A DNA stretch of 64,000 bases, taken from Diadema setosum (lineage: Eukaryota; Echinodermata; Echinoidea; Diadematoida; Diadematidae). The notes under the pieces are model-generated. The model saw only the letters and a list, made by a program, of their open reading frames with translations, was not told the origin of the DNA and did not search any database. The DNA is taken from NCBI GenBank assembly GCA_033980235.1, contig CM067067.1:29813451-29877450 (forward strand). The letters run 5' to 3'. Shown here one piece after another: positions 34,546 to 44,828 of the stretch (position 1 is its first letter; every line of letters starts with the position of its first letter). The translations under genes were made by a program, and so were the position numbers.

Positions 34546-35060
34546 GTATTAACAGTTAAAGAGAGTGTATACCGTTAGATAGATTAGACCTAACAGTAGA
34601 CGAGGATTCAGTCCAACTGCATGTGATGAGGCCATAGATTACAAACCTAGATCGAACGAACAAGACACCTAAATCTAGACGTAGACCTAATGTTTGTTAG
34701 GCCTCTTTTCGCACCGTGTCAAGACGTGCTTTACGGAATAATCGGTGTTCCACTAAAAAGCACCGCCGGCACGGCCGGGTGGCGGCCCGGGGGTTGGTAG
34801 GCATGCCCGCGCCCACGAAATCGGTGCGAAATACAGTAATTAAAGACTTCGGCCTAACGTAGTACTAGCGCTTGAACCTTGATATTAACCAAGTCTCAGA
34901 TCAAAGTTGTACATCTAACTGTTAGATCAAAACAGATTTTTAAGTTCCGTTATGCAGTGCAATAAAGAACTATGTATTTATTTACTAAGTTACTTACATT
35001 CGAAAGAAATAGTCCCTTTTCCAGTCACCACGTTTCCAACTCAACGACCGAAACATGCAG

Positions 35061-35074
35061 CTCTCGCGCGAGAG
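35061..35074. promoter_or_regulatory. Palindrome CTCTCGCGCGAGAG near a candidate start
   Basis: A perfect 14-bp CpG palindrome just upstream of the ATG of the candidate first exon. TCTCGCGAGA-like elements are known in CpG promoters of animals; here there is an extra CG. A promoter role is inference. Confidence 0.3.
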
Positions 35075-35504
35075 ATTTTACCTGTAGCTAGCTAGTAGCT
35101 CGTAGGGGTAGACGTACGCACACGTATTAAGTATTCGCGCGCACACAAGCTGCGCGGGGCTACTGGAAAATGCTCGAAAATGCATTTTCTGAGTTCCTGC
35201 AAGTTCAGAGTTTTGATTAAAAGTAAAGATTTCTTCAAGAAAACTAGAAACAATATTGACACATTCAATTAAAGAAGCACTTGTAGTTTTATAAAACATT
35301 AAATTACTTTTGGAAGATCATCTAATTAGCTTGGAAAAGCAAACTTTGCAGAACGTTAATCAATCTGTGAATATTATTTCGAGAAAACAACACCCAAACA
35401 TTTGAGAGCCCCATATACGGCTGTACAAAATGACTTTTTAAATTGCTAAGGAAACACATTTAAATTGCAATTTCATTAAAAGGGACAATTGAAACTCAAG
35501 ATCT

Positions 35505-35740
35505 TTCAAATATCAATTGAATGCAAGCAAAAAATAAAAATCGTGATTTTTGACATGCTTCTGAATTTTGTGCTAAAAATGACATTTTTCGGCAAAAACG
35601 CGCGTGACATCCGGCCGTACGCTATTCCTTAGTATTTTTGCAAGACTTTCAGTACCGGTATGAGAACGGAGCATTAACAAAAAATGCCGTCGAATCCTTA
35701 TCTAGAGCCTTTTTTGAGGTTTGGCTGGTCTACTAATACG
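35505..35740 (-). repeat. Interspersed repeat, copy 2 (inverse of 8.3 kb)
   Basis: The reverse complement matches 8325-8530, including GAAAGTCTTGCAAAAATACT and GCGTACGGCCGGATGTCA. Confidence 0.75.
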
Positions 35741-36385
35741 TAGGACTCTGGTCTATACTCTAACCTAAATAGGACTCACTTAACCCCTGGGCACTCCTTG
35801 TACACAGTAGCGTTGGGGCTGGTCGCAGTTAGGACTCACTAGTACCGTAGTAGTCGTAGGAGATTCTATTCCGTACTAACCACACCAGCGACCCCAACAC
35901 GTACTGGTTACACACAGCGCCCCACAACGAGGCTAATTTTGTACGTACTCTGTCTCAACAATATTCTCTGTAAATTGCGCAGTATTATTCCGTAGGTATG
36001 GGGAGGGGGGCATTATGAAAGATCACTATCACTGCACATCAGTGGCACTGTAGGCTCGCTATAAATTGATGGCCCAGTGAAAAGAAAGATCCTGCCAGAA
36101 ATTTCTTTTGACGTCTATGCTTATTTATTCTCTCAAATTTAATGCTGTTCACTTAATCAGGCCATCCTAGTCACAATTAAATACAACTTGTATTCAATTT
36201 ACTTTACCTTTACCTTTTAATATCGAAGATACTGGAAGTTTGCTGTGTAGCAGCAGCTGGGCTTCCATCGTCTATCCTCTTCTGATTAATCTCTATCATC
36301 AGCTCACTTATTGGTGGGTAGTTTCTTTTCCAGTTCAAAAGAAGGCAAGGCAGACAGGCTGTTTGTAATTACTGCTCATTGCCTA
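35741..36385. other. No gene seen
   Basis: Contains an imperfect inverted pair (GTTGGGGCTGGTCGC near 35814, GCGACCCCAAC near 35889). Nothing else recognised. Confidence 0.45.
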
Positions 36386-36393
36386 CAGCGTAT

Positions 36394-36879
36394 TAGCCTT
36401 TTGTCAAGGCCCTCTCGCTGTATGGTGAAGAGAGCCCAGCTGAGTGGGGTTGCGTGAGGGCCTTTTGAGATCTGCTTCGCATCCTTTTGTTAGCCCTTTG
36501 AATTACCGAGTTTTGCTCCCCGATTTCGGGAGCAAAAGTCGACCGACCAATCAGCGTGTCTGTCTGCTCGAACCCGATTTGAATAGAGCGAATGCACGCC
36601 GCTGCCGCAGACCTCACAGAACTCTACACACAGAGTGTGTAGAGTTCCGTGGCAGACCTCCTCGGGTGGTCAGTGATGCATGCGAACAGGCATGACAACA
36701 CCAAGGCTGAGGATGCGGGGAGCGCGCCATTCCATTGGTTGACCGGAAGGATTCAGAAGGATTCACGTGTCATGAATAATAATGTGTGAAGCAGATCTCA
36801 AAAGGCCCTCGCGCTGGCGCGCTCTGCTGGGCTCGCTTCGCTCGCCCATTACAGCGAGAGGGCCTTGACAAAAAGCTAA
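36394..36879. mobile_element. 486-bp hAT-like MITE with 8-bp TSD and nested palindromes
   Basis: Flanked by CAGCGTAT at 36386-36393 and 36880-36887. The termini TAGCCTTTTGTCAAGGCCCT and its inverse (with AAAAAGCTA) pair over ~29 bp. A second inverted pair inside (AGGGCCTTTTGAGATCTGCT near 36458, mirrored near 36787-36810) and a central hairpin (GAACTCTACACAC-aga-GTGTGTAGAGTTC, 36619-36647) make it palindromic at three scales. An 8-bp duplication is typical of hAT. No transposase. Confidence 0.9.
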
Positions 36880-37240
36880 CAGCGTATCAGAGTTGACTAT
36901 TGCTATTGGGAATAAGGAGACAGGAAACATTGGTCTTCCCAGGCCAATCAAGCCTAGTGTTAGCGGCATCGATAGATGGAGCTTCCACTACATCTTCCGG
37001 CAGGGAATTCCAGTCCTCGACGAGTGAATGTATCCCTCCTTACATTTTGTTCTGCGTCTTGGCTTACAAAGTTTGTACCTGTGGCCCTGTGTAGTTGTGT
37101 CTGCCAGGACGAAGAAGTCATCAGGGTTTTTTTGAAGTTTATTGTCCCCGCCGAACGAGTTCAAGCAGGGGACTATGAAACGGGCTCCGTGTGTGTGCGT
37201 CCGTGTGTGATCAAAATGTTCAATTTTCTACTTCTCTATC

Positions 37241-40069
37241 CAGGCGCGGTGGAGCACCCCAATTATCTCGCAGAAATCCATCGGCAGCCGAGCCTCATTT
37301 GCATAAAGTAAACAACATGTACTCGCGTAGTTGAGAAAAAGTAAACAACTTCTTAAGCTAATAACAATTTAAGGAAACCTATTTTTGGATTAAAATTGAG
37401 TTAGTTTGAATTTGAAAACATGTCCGAATATTCACATACAGTATAACATATCAAAGGACTTGACAATGATAAAATGTGAAATTTTAGCGAAAACCTGGCG
37501 AGCAAAATTACCAAAAATATGCCTCGAAAATCATCCTAAGATTCACGAAGTGTGATTGCGGAACAAAAGCGCCATTCGGACAAATTTATTTATCTGCTTG
37601 CATTTTAAATGTCATACCGTAATATTCCCGACCATGGTTGTGTCGGAAAAAACCAGAAGGTGATGTCAAAAATGACACGAACGCTAAGCGTACAGGTCGG
37701 TCCCATGTATATATAATCGCGTCACTGTAGCGTTGCATGTCACAGCACACACAACGCATTGCTGCATGCAGCGTGCGCGGCAGCAGCTCAGCAGTCACCG
37801 CCGTGCGACACTCGGCCACTGCACTTTTATTTGATTGAATAAATGTAATTTCTTACCTTCTACGAAGGAGATATTTTAACAGAAACAAAAACACGAAAAA
37901 GTAGAAGTATGCAGACTGAACTGAGCTGACATGTTAATCTAAAAACTGAGAACTGTGTTCTGAGACAATATAGATCTAAATGCAAAAAATCTACTCCTGT
38001 GTCACATTACATGGCATGTGTGAGGAAGAAGAAAATTTGGCCTAGGGAAGGGGGAGGGGGGAGGAGGAAAAACTATTTGTTCATAAATATTCGATGACAC
38101 AGAAAATCCAATCTTTATCATTTTTTTTTTCATTTATATGATTTTTATTTAATTTTTTTTTTTGATTACCTTCTACTGGGTGGATGGCATAGTTGGACGA
38201 AAGCAGATGGGGGGCCAGTTTATGTAAATCTGAATTATTTTCAGCGGCCATGTTCTTTATTGATGTACATGCAGGTAGGCATTAATTTTGTGTGTGTGTG
38301 TGTGTTTATCACTATCATGTGTGTGGTACTGTCTTTCTTCCTATGTACATTGTTTTAAAGTGTTTTTATGTATTACGTACTAGTAATTTTTGCTACAATT
38401 ATGTGTATGCACCTTCTTCCAACAAATCCTTCCATATTTCCTCTCAGATGTTGTCCACATTTACAAAATCATGTATCATCCTCAGGGCTGCCAACTCTCA
38501 CTCATTGAGAGTGAGACTCACTCATTTTGGTCCTTTCTCACTCTAAAACTTTATTTCATTTGCATGCATTTCTATTGATCTCACTCATTTTGACTCCGAA
38601 ATTATAGCATTGCCTATTGGCCTATGGGAGTCTCACTCTCAAGTAGTTTCCAATGTTGGCAGCCCTGCATCCTTCTCACACACTCCAATAGCAGCATCAC
38701 TTTCCTCAATGATTGCCTCTTCCAACTCGGTGCACATCAATCGTACAGAAACGCATAAACAGAAGTATGCATCCCACTGAAGCTACGGTCACAGAAGTCC
38801 TTACAAACACTGTAAAAATGACCGATTTGTACAGCCCCAAATGGACAAAAATCTTTGTACGGCATTTGCAGGGATATCTGTGACCGTAGCTTTAATTCCG
38901 AGAGAAGTAATATTAGATTCTAGTTCACAAGTTAACAGAGGGATGATCTGCATGATTGAGTGCTTTGATTTCTACTTGAATTTTGTTATACTTTAGAGTT
39001 TAAATGTTAGTGTTACTTAAATACGGTGTTATTCATTCAGCTTTTTTGCTGGCCATGGTCATTGCTGAATTCATAACTAGGAATAGAAAATTTCATAACA
39101 AACACATTCCTGCTTATGATTTTTATGAAGAAGTTAATCGCATGTGCTACCAAAATCGCAAAAACAACGCGCAAAATCACAAGCTTCACACCCGGGCCTC
39201 ACACATTCACAATCACAATCACAGGCTCCGCTCAGCTTTCTACCAACTGCTAAGGTCCACCGCCCGGGCCGGCCTGGCCGGGCCGAACCTCGAGCTCGGC
39301 CTCGACAGAGACGCGCCGCAGAGTCCGATCAAAACCACATCATGTCAGACCATTACATTGTTATGATTATTTTACTCATTTAAACGAAACATTAAGATGT
39401 TTGTAAGAAATACAACATTCAAATATGATTATCACGAATGAAATTTCATCAAACTTCCTACTTACCAAATCACACAGCACGAGAATCCCAGCTGGCAAAA
39501 TTGACTGCGGCCGCACAGCGTCACATGCAAACCAACAACAACGCACGAAATCCTGAATCTCACGTATCCACGCACGCATCCCCATGTTACGGGAAAAGAA
39601 ATGACGTCATTTTCAAATGTTTCGCTGACTACAATTTTCTATTCCAAACCCTGTAGAAACAAGTTGATTTCTCAAAAAGTACAGGTGGAATCAAGCGAAA
39701 ACTTTCACCATACATGGATTGAGGCCTGATGAACTTATGTTGCCAATTTCCTACACATTGGAGCCCGGCCATGGTCCAGTCGAAAAAAAAACAGAGAGCA
39801 TGTTTTGCGAGAGGTGATTTTCAAAAAGCTTTAATATCTCAAGTTTTAGTGCAGCAAATTTTATAATTTTTTCATCAAAAGGAAGATTTTTAAAAACTTA
39901 GATAGTGTGGGAAGTTTGAGTTTACTAGCGGCACACATAGCGGCACAAGGAGAAGGTAAAGATTTGACTTTTTCATGCACTCAGTTTCGGGCAGCCGTGG
40001 ATGCCCGTTGGAAATTCAAATAGAACGGGGCGATAATGAGATGCAAATTGGGGTGCTCCACCGCGCCTG
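37241..40069. mobile_element. 2.8 kb TIR element, TATC duplication
   Basis: Ends CAGGCGCGGTGGAGCACCCC and its inverse (24 bp). TATC flanks both sides (37237-37240, 40070-40073), so a 4-bp duplication is likely. It is inserted inside the GTCCCCGCC-ended element. The interior has no transposase. It holds CpG-rich bits at 37690-37810 and 39255-39325, a (GT)n at 38291-38307 and the 185-bp MITE at 38483. Superfamily not assigned. Confidence 0.8.
38483..38667. mobile_element. 185-bp MITE with CAGGGCTGCCAAC ends
   Basis: Starts CAGGGCTGCCAACTCTCACT and ends GTTGGCAGCCCTG. CATCCT is duplicated exactly at 38477-38482 and 38668-38673. The termini look hAT-like, but the duplication is 6 bp, not 8. Nested in the 2.8-kb element. 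Confidence 0.85.
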
Positions 40070-40150
40070 TATCATTTATGAGCCAATTTTGATTCTGTTT
40101 GCTTTATGTGATAGCACTACATGGGAGCTTTGAAACTTCTTCACAGAATT

Positions 40151-40965
40151 TCAGTTGTGACCTTTGACCTTGACCTTTGACCTTTATTGTACATTTTGCT
40201 ACAAAATGCTACTCCTTCGCCATTTCTAACCCGATTTCGATTCCGTTTGCTTTATGTGATGGCACTAGGTGAGGGCTTCAAAACTTCTACACAGAATTTT
40301 GACCTTTGACTTCTTTGACCTTGATTTTTGACCTATATTGTACATTTTGCTACAAAATGCTACTCCTTCGCCATTTCTAACCCGATTTCGATTCCATTTA
40401 CTCTATGTGATGGCACTAGGTGAGGGCTTCAAAACTTCTACACAGAATTTTGACCTTTGACTTCTTTGACCTTTGACCTTGATTTTGACCTGTATTGTAC
40501 ATTTTGCTACAAAATGCTACTCCTTCGCCATTTCTAACCCGATTTCGATTCCGTTTGCTTTATGTGATGGCACTAGGTGAGGGCTTCAAAACTTCTACAC
40601 AGAATTTTGACCTTTGACCTTGATTTTTTACCTATATTGTACATTGGCTACAAAATGCTACTCCTTCGCCATTTCTAACCCAATTTCGACTCCGTTTGCT
40701 TTATGTGATGGCACTAGTTGAGGGCTTCAAAATTTCTACACAGAATTTTGACCTTTGACCTTGATTTTTGACCTTTATTGTACATTTTGCTACAAAATGC
40801 TACTCCTTCGCCATTTCTAACCCGATTTCAATTCTGTTTGCTTTGTGTGATGGCACTCGGTGAGGACTTCAAAACTTCTACACAGAATTTTGACCTTTGA
40901 CTTCTTTGACCTTTGACCTTGATTTTTAACCTTATTGTACATTTTGCTACAAAATGCTATCTTTA
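40151..40965. repeat. Tandem ~150-bp repeat with GACCTTTGACC
   Basis: GTACATTTTGCTACAAAATG recurs near 40190, 40342, 40498, 40780 and 40936, with one variant near 40638. That makes six units with spacing 140-156 bp, each followed by ACTCCTTCGCCATTTCTAAC and ending in one or more TGACCTTTGACC words. Confidence 0.9.
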
Positions 40966-41021
40966 GCTGCAACAAACTCATTGATGCCAGTCCAAAGATT
41001 TAAACTTCCGGCGGGGACATA

Positions 41022-41715
41022 TGTGACCCTGCACCTCAAAACAAACAAAAAGTCGCCAGACATGAATTTTTAGATAAGACCATATTCTGAAAGAGCAGAC
41101 TTTAAGCTTTAAAATGATGTATAACTCAAATCAATTGGACTCTCCTAACCTATCTAAATATTGGAAAGAAAGTACAAACTCAGGAAAAGTGTGAACTGAG
41201 AAAAGAGGCTCTGGAGTACAGTGTCTATTCAAGCGCTTAATCTTTACCAAACCATGCTGGCTGTGCGATGAATGGGACAAAAAACAGGAAGTAAACCAGC
41301 AGAGTAACAACAATGAAGGGATTATCAGATTGAACTGAAATTAGGCATGCCTCATTAACACATTCTCTCCATAATTAATGCCAACTTTCAAAGCAGTAGC
41401 ACTATCTTTTCAAAAGTTATTAGAGTTGAAATTGAAGAGTGTGGACAAGGCTTTTCAGAAATGAAAAAGGGATTCTGAAGACACACGTAATCACACTATA
41501 TTCTACCAAAAATGTTCGAGATAAACTGCTAAAAAAAACACACTTTCCCGCCCGTTTTATGATACCAAATTTTAGCATAATGTAAAAGAAGACCCGCTCT
41601 TTCAGAAAATATGAAAAAGTCAAGTTCGGCTAGGTTGACCCATTTCACTTACTTTCAGTCCTCACCCAAAATCAGTGTGTGCGACTTAATGTTCATTTTG
41701 AGGTGCACGGTCACA
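41022..41715. mobile_element. 694-bp TA-flanked MITE (TGTGACC ends)
   Basis: Left TGTGACCCTGCACCTCAAAA, right inverse TGTGACCGTGCACCTCAAAA. TA lies on both sides. The first seven bases equal those of the 1.4-kb MITE at 10887, so the two probably use the same kind of transposase. No coding frame. Confidence 0.85.
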
Positions 41716-41876
41716 TATATTACGCACCACTTAATTTCTACTTTTCCTTGTTCTGATTGCAATTTGGATGAGATGTTGCTTGTTGTTCCACAAACTATAA
41801 AGCACCAATAATCATGGGGGATCGGTTGTTTGCACAGGTGGAATCGGTTGCCTCACGTCCCCTATTTGACCTAGTA

Positions 41877-42296
41877 CAGTTGAACCTCTATTATCCGGCC
41901 TCCCTTTATCCGGATCTCTCTATTATCCGGACGCAATCTCGCCGTGATTTTTTTTTTTTATAATTACGGGAAGAAAGGGGGATTCCCAACTCCTTGAGAA
42001 CTCCTACCCAAACACACATGAATTACATATTACTTCCAATATGATTAACATACATTGCATCAAATTTCCTTCCAAATTGCTTACCTTCAGACATTTCAAC
42101 ATCCCGAAACATCCCCAAATGTAACAATGAAAAGGTTGCAGTATACACATTACTACATGTGGTACTACAATGGGCTACATCAGTACATGTGTATGTATAT
42201 GTACATGTATAAAGCATTGAGTCTCCCGTATCCGGCCAAATCCCTTATCCGGATGAGCCCCGGTCCCGACTTGTCCGGATATGAGAGGTTCAACTG
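41877..42296. mobile_element. pogo-like MITE copy A (CAGTTGAACCTCT ends)
   Basis: TA|CAGTTGAACCTCTATTATCC at the left and GGATATGAGAGGTTCAACTG|TA at the right. CCGGATAA words repeat near both ends. The termini are of the pogo/Tigger style. Nearly identical to 42873-43311. Confidence 0.85.
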
Positions 42297-42359
42297 TATT
42301 TTGAAAGTTGATTCTTTTATAACTACCTTCAATACCCACTTGCTTGTAAAAGTTGTTAA

Positions 42360-42700
42360 AGGAAACCAAAACCCAAAGAGGAATGTGGATTGAGTGAAAG
42401 CAGCAACATTAGTACAACACATCAGTGAAAGTTTGAGGAAAATCGGACAGTCGATGCAAAAGTTATGAAGTTTTTAAAGTTTTGGTGTCAGAACTGCTGG
42501 ATGAGGAGACTACTAGAGGTTATGTTGTCATGTGTGGACAACAATATAAAGAAAATATATACATAAGATATTCCACAAAAATTAATATTTCACAAAAATT
42601 ACACATTCCATCAACTTGAGTTATTGACATAATGTTAAGGGTAGCAATCATTCCTCCTGCTTCTGAAAGCGGTTAGTCAAGTGTTCTTTCATTAAATGCT
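42360..42700 (+). mobile_element. Single arm of a TTAA-type foldback family
   Basis: Begins after TTAA (42356-42359) as AGGAAACCAAAACCC and shares CATCAGTGAAAGTTTGAGGA and CTGGATGAGGAGACTACTA with the element at 54857-55613. The right arm is absent and the right limit is uncertain. Confidence 0.6.
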
Positions 42701-42872
42701 AGAAAAGTGAATCACTTACTCTAGGTGACAAACTTTTTGTGGCTGTAATTCTTTCATAAATCAGGAGTTGTAAAATAATTTTGCAGATGGTCAAATTCGC
42801 AGTCAGGAACGTGGATATCATACTACTTAAACATGTCTGTATGTGCTCAGCATACGTGTGCATGTGCACATA

Positions 42873-43311
42873 CAGTTGAACCTCTCTTATCCGGCCTCCC
42901 TTTATCCGGATCTCTCTATTATCTGGACGCAATCTCGCCGTGATTTTTTTTTTTTTTTTTTTTTTTGATAATTACGGGAAGACAGGGGGATTCCCAACTC
43001 CTTGAGAACTCCTACCCAAACACACATGAATTACATATTACTTCCAATATGATTAACATACATTGCATCAAATTTCCTTCCAAATTGCTTACCTTCAGAC
43101 ATTTCAACATCCCGAAACATCCCCAAATGTAACAATGAAAAGGTTGCAGTATACACATTACTACATGTGGTACTACAATGGGCTACATCAGTACATGTGT
43201 ATGTATATGTACATGTAACAGTTATAAAGCATTGAGTCTCCCGTATCCGGCCAAATCCCTTATCCGGATGAGCCTCGGTCCCGACTTGTCCGGATACGAG
43301 AGGTTCAACTG
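42873..43311. mobile_element. pogo-like MITE copy B
   Basis: Same ends and interior as 41877-42296, with a longer T tract (about 42944-42966) and small indels. TA on both sides. The two copies in direct orientation 1 kb apart are prone to recombine. Confidence 0.85.
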
Positions 43312-43313
43312 TA

Positions 43314-43926
43314 GTACATGTAGTATGCTCCGCATCTGGATGCAGCTGCTGCATGCCTACAATTGTATGCTGCATATAATTTACATACATTGTAGGCCTA
43401 CATTGCTTTCATATGTGGTACTCGCGTATCATGTAACCAGAGGATCATATTTTGGCTGGCTGGTAGATTTGAGAATACATGTATCTCTGACTTGCGAAAT
43501 AAGCAAAAATGAAACCTGTGAAATATTTAGCATCTACAGTATGATTGTGCCATATTGTCATTGGTCACGATAGTGACTGCCAGACCTGTAATTGCATACA
43601 GCGCTGAAATATGATGGCATTGCGACAGTTGTTTTATTCACATGCAGTCATTAGTGTACCATGCTTTGTTGCTCAGCCTAGATGTAGTCAGTGCCAAATT
43701 GTGTCCTTCCTTCCAATATGAGATGCACACCTTACACAATATTTTTAACTTTCTTTCAAACGTAAGAAATCACATTTCTTTTCACAATGTTAACTTTACC
43801 CACCAGAAAAGCCATGAATAGCTCCTGTTTGTTGATATTGGAAGGTAATTATGCACCACCAATATTTTTGTTTTTAAATTTCAGTGTTACATTCATCTAT
43901 ACAGTGCATATCAAAAAAAAAAAAAA
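43314..43926. other. No gene seen
   Basis: Upstream of LSM7 exon 2. I searched for the missing first exon (ATG followed by a donor) and could not support one. Confidence 0.4.
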
Positions 43927-44739
43927 GGTAATCCAACTTTGGAGGGCTACTATTTTATAATCATCAGCTATGGAGAGCACAGTCTTAATTGTGAGGAAAG
44001 GGGAACTCGTTCTCTTTCCATTGATACCTAATTATGTTGACAAAGTCATGCATGACTGAGCACATGAACTTTAAAGACAACAATGACAAATTGCACTTTT
44101 TCCAAGTTTGCATGTTATTGTGATGTCTCACTGCATGGACGAGATCTTTCAATGAAAGTGGAGGCTAGCCTGCACAACTGCAGATTCGTGTTTAGGGTTT
44201 CTTTGAACCTTTTATGGTTCATAACCTTCAACATAGCCATGTTGTCGATAACACTTGGTCCTTCCCATAAAGGCTAAAACATTATCCATTTTGTCTCTTC
44301 ATATTCAAGACATGTATGGTTTGTTGCTGCGAGCTATGTGCTGAATATGAACAGAGAAAAAATGTGTGGGTTGGTCTCTGTGGGAGTGACCAAGTTATCG
44401 GACAGGTGGCCATGTTAAAGGTTATGGACCAAAAAATGTTAGGAGAAACCCTAAACATAAACCAGCATTCATATAGGCTGGCCTATTTGGCCACTTTCAT
44501 TGACAGATCTTATCTATGCAGTGGGACATGCATTGCTCCTTCACAATAACACACAAACTTGGAAAAAAGTGCAATTTGGCATTGCTGTCTTTAAAGTTCA
44601 TGTGCTCAGTCATGCATGACATTTGTCAACATAATTAGGTACCAATGGAAAGAGGAAGAGTTCTTCTTTCCTCACAACCAATATTGTGCTCTCCATAGCT
44701 GACAATTATGAAATGATAGCCCTCCAAAGTTGGATTACC
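43927..44739. mobile_element. 813-bp foldback element upstream of LSM7 exon 2
   Basis: GGTAATCCAACTTTGGAGGG at the left is mirrored by CCCTCCAAAGTTGGATTACC at the right. The arms stay alignable for about 340 bp each (GTCATGCATGACTGAGCACA with TGTGCTCAGTCATGCATGAC), leaving a ~130-bp loop. A/T runs flank it. If LSM7 exon 1 lies upstream, this is intronic and would form long double-stranded RNA. Confidence 0.85.
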
Positions 44740-44828
44740 TTTTTTTTTTTAATACACATTGTATAATAATAAATTCATCTCTTTATTCAATCACTATTTA
44801 TTTTGATTTGTTTTTTAACCTCCTGCAG

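Larger units (their letters stand above)
31150..35080 (-). ncRNA. Candidate spliced minus-strand transcript with duplicated exons
   Basis: Proposed exons, 5' to 3': ~35080-34998 (donor CGAAT|GTAAGTAAC), 33735-33581 (donor ACTC|GTAAGTACC), 33232-33089 (acceptor GTTTTCAG, donor AGAAG|GTAAGAAA), 32487-32381 (acceptor TTTTTATCAAG, donor CAGGA|GTAAGTGT), 31962-31817 (acceptor TTTTCAACCAG, donor GGGAG|GTAAGCAA), and a last exon from 31604 (acceptor TTATTTTTTTTAG) to an AATAAA near 31168-31173. The middle exons resemble each other: AACAARTGGACA near the 5' side, then a GAGAGAGA tract, then TCCTGACTRCCAAC and AATCTGTG. Most carry stops in all frames. Exon 1 has a short open start (MFRSLSWKRGDWKRDYFFR). 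A long non-coding RNA or a short-peptide gene is possible. All splice calls are by eye. Confidence 0.35.
37143..41018. mobile_element. Helitron-like element with GTCCCCGCC ends, interrupted
   Basis: Left end GTCCCCGCCGAACGAGTTC...AGCAGGGGAC forms a hairpin, and the right end is GGCGGGGAC. The sequence before 37240 and after 40074 reads as one unit once the 2.8-kb element is removed. Its right half holds six tandem ~150-bp units with GACCTTTGACC motifs. Class is inferred from likeness to the other hairpin-ended families here. The true 3' end may have been lost next to the MITE at 41022. Confidence 0.5.
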
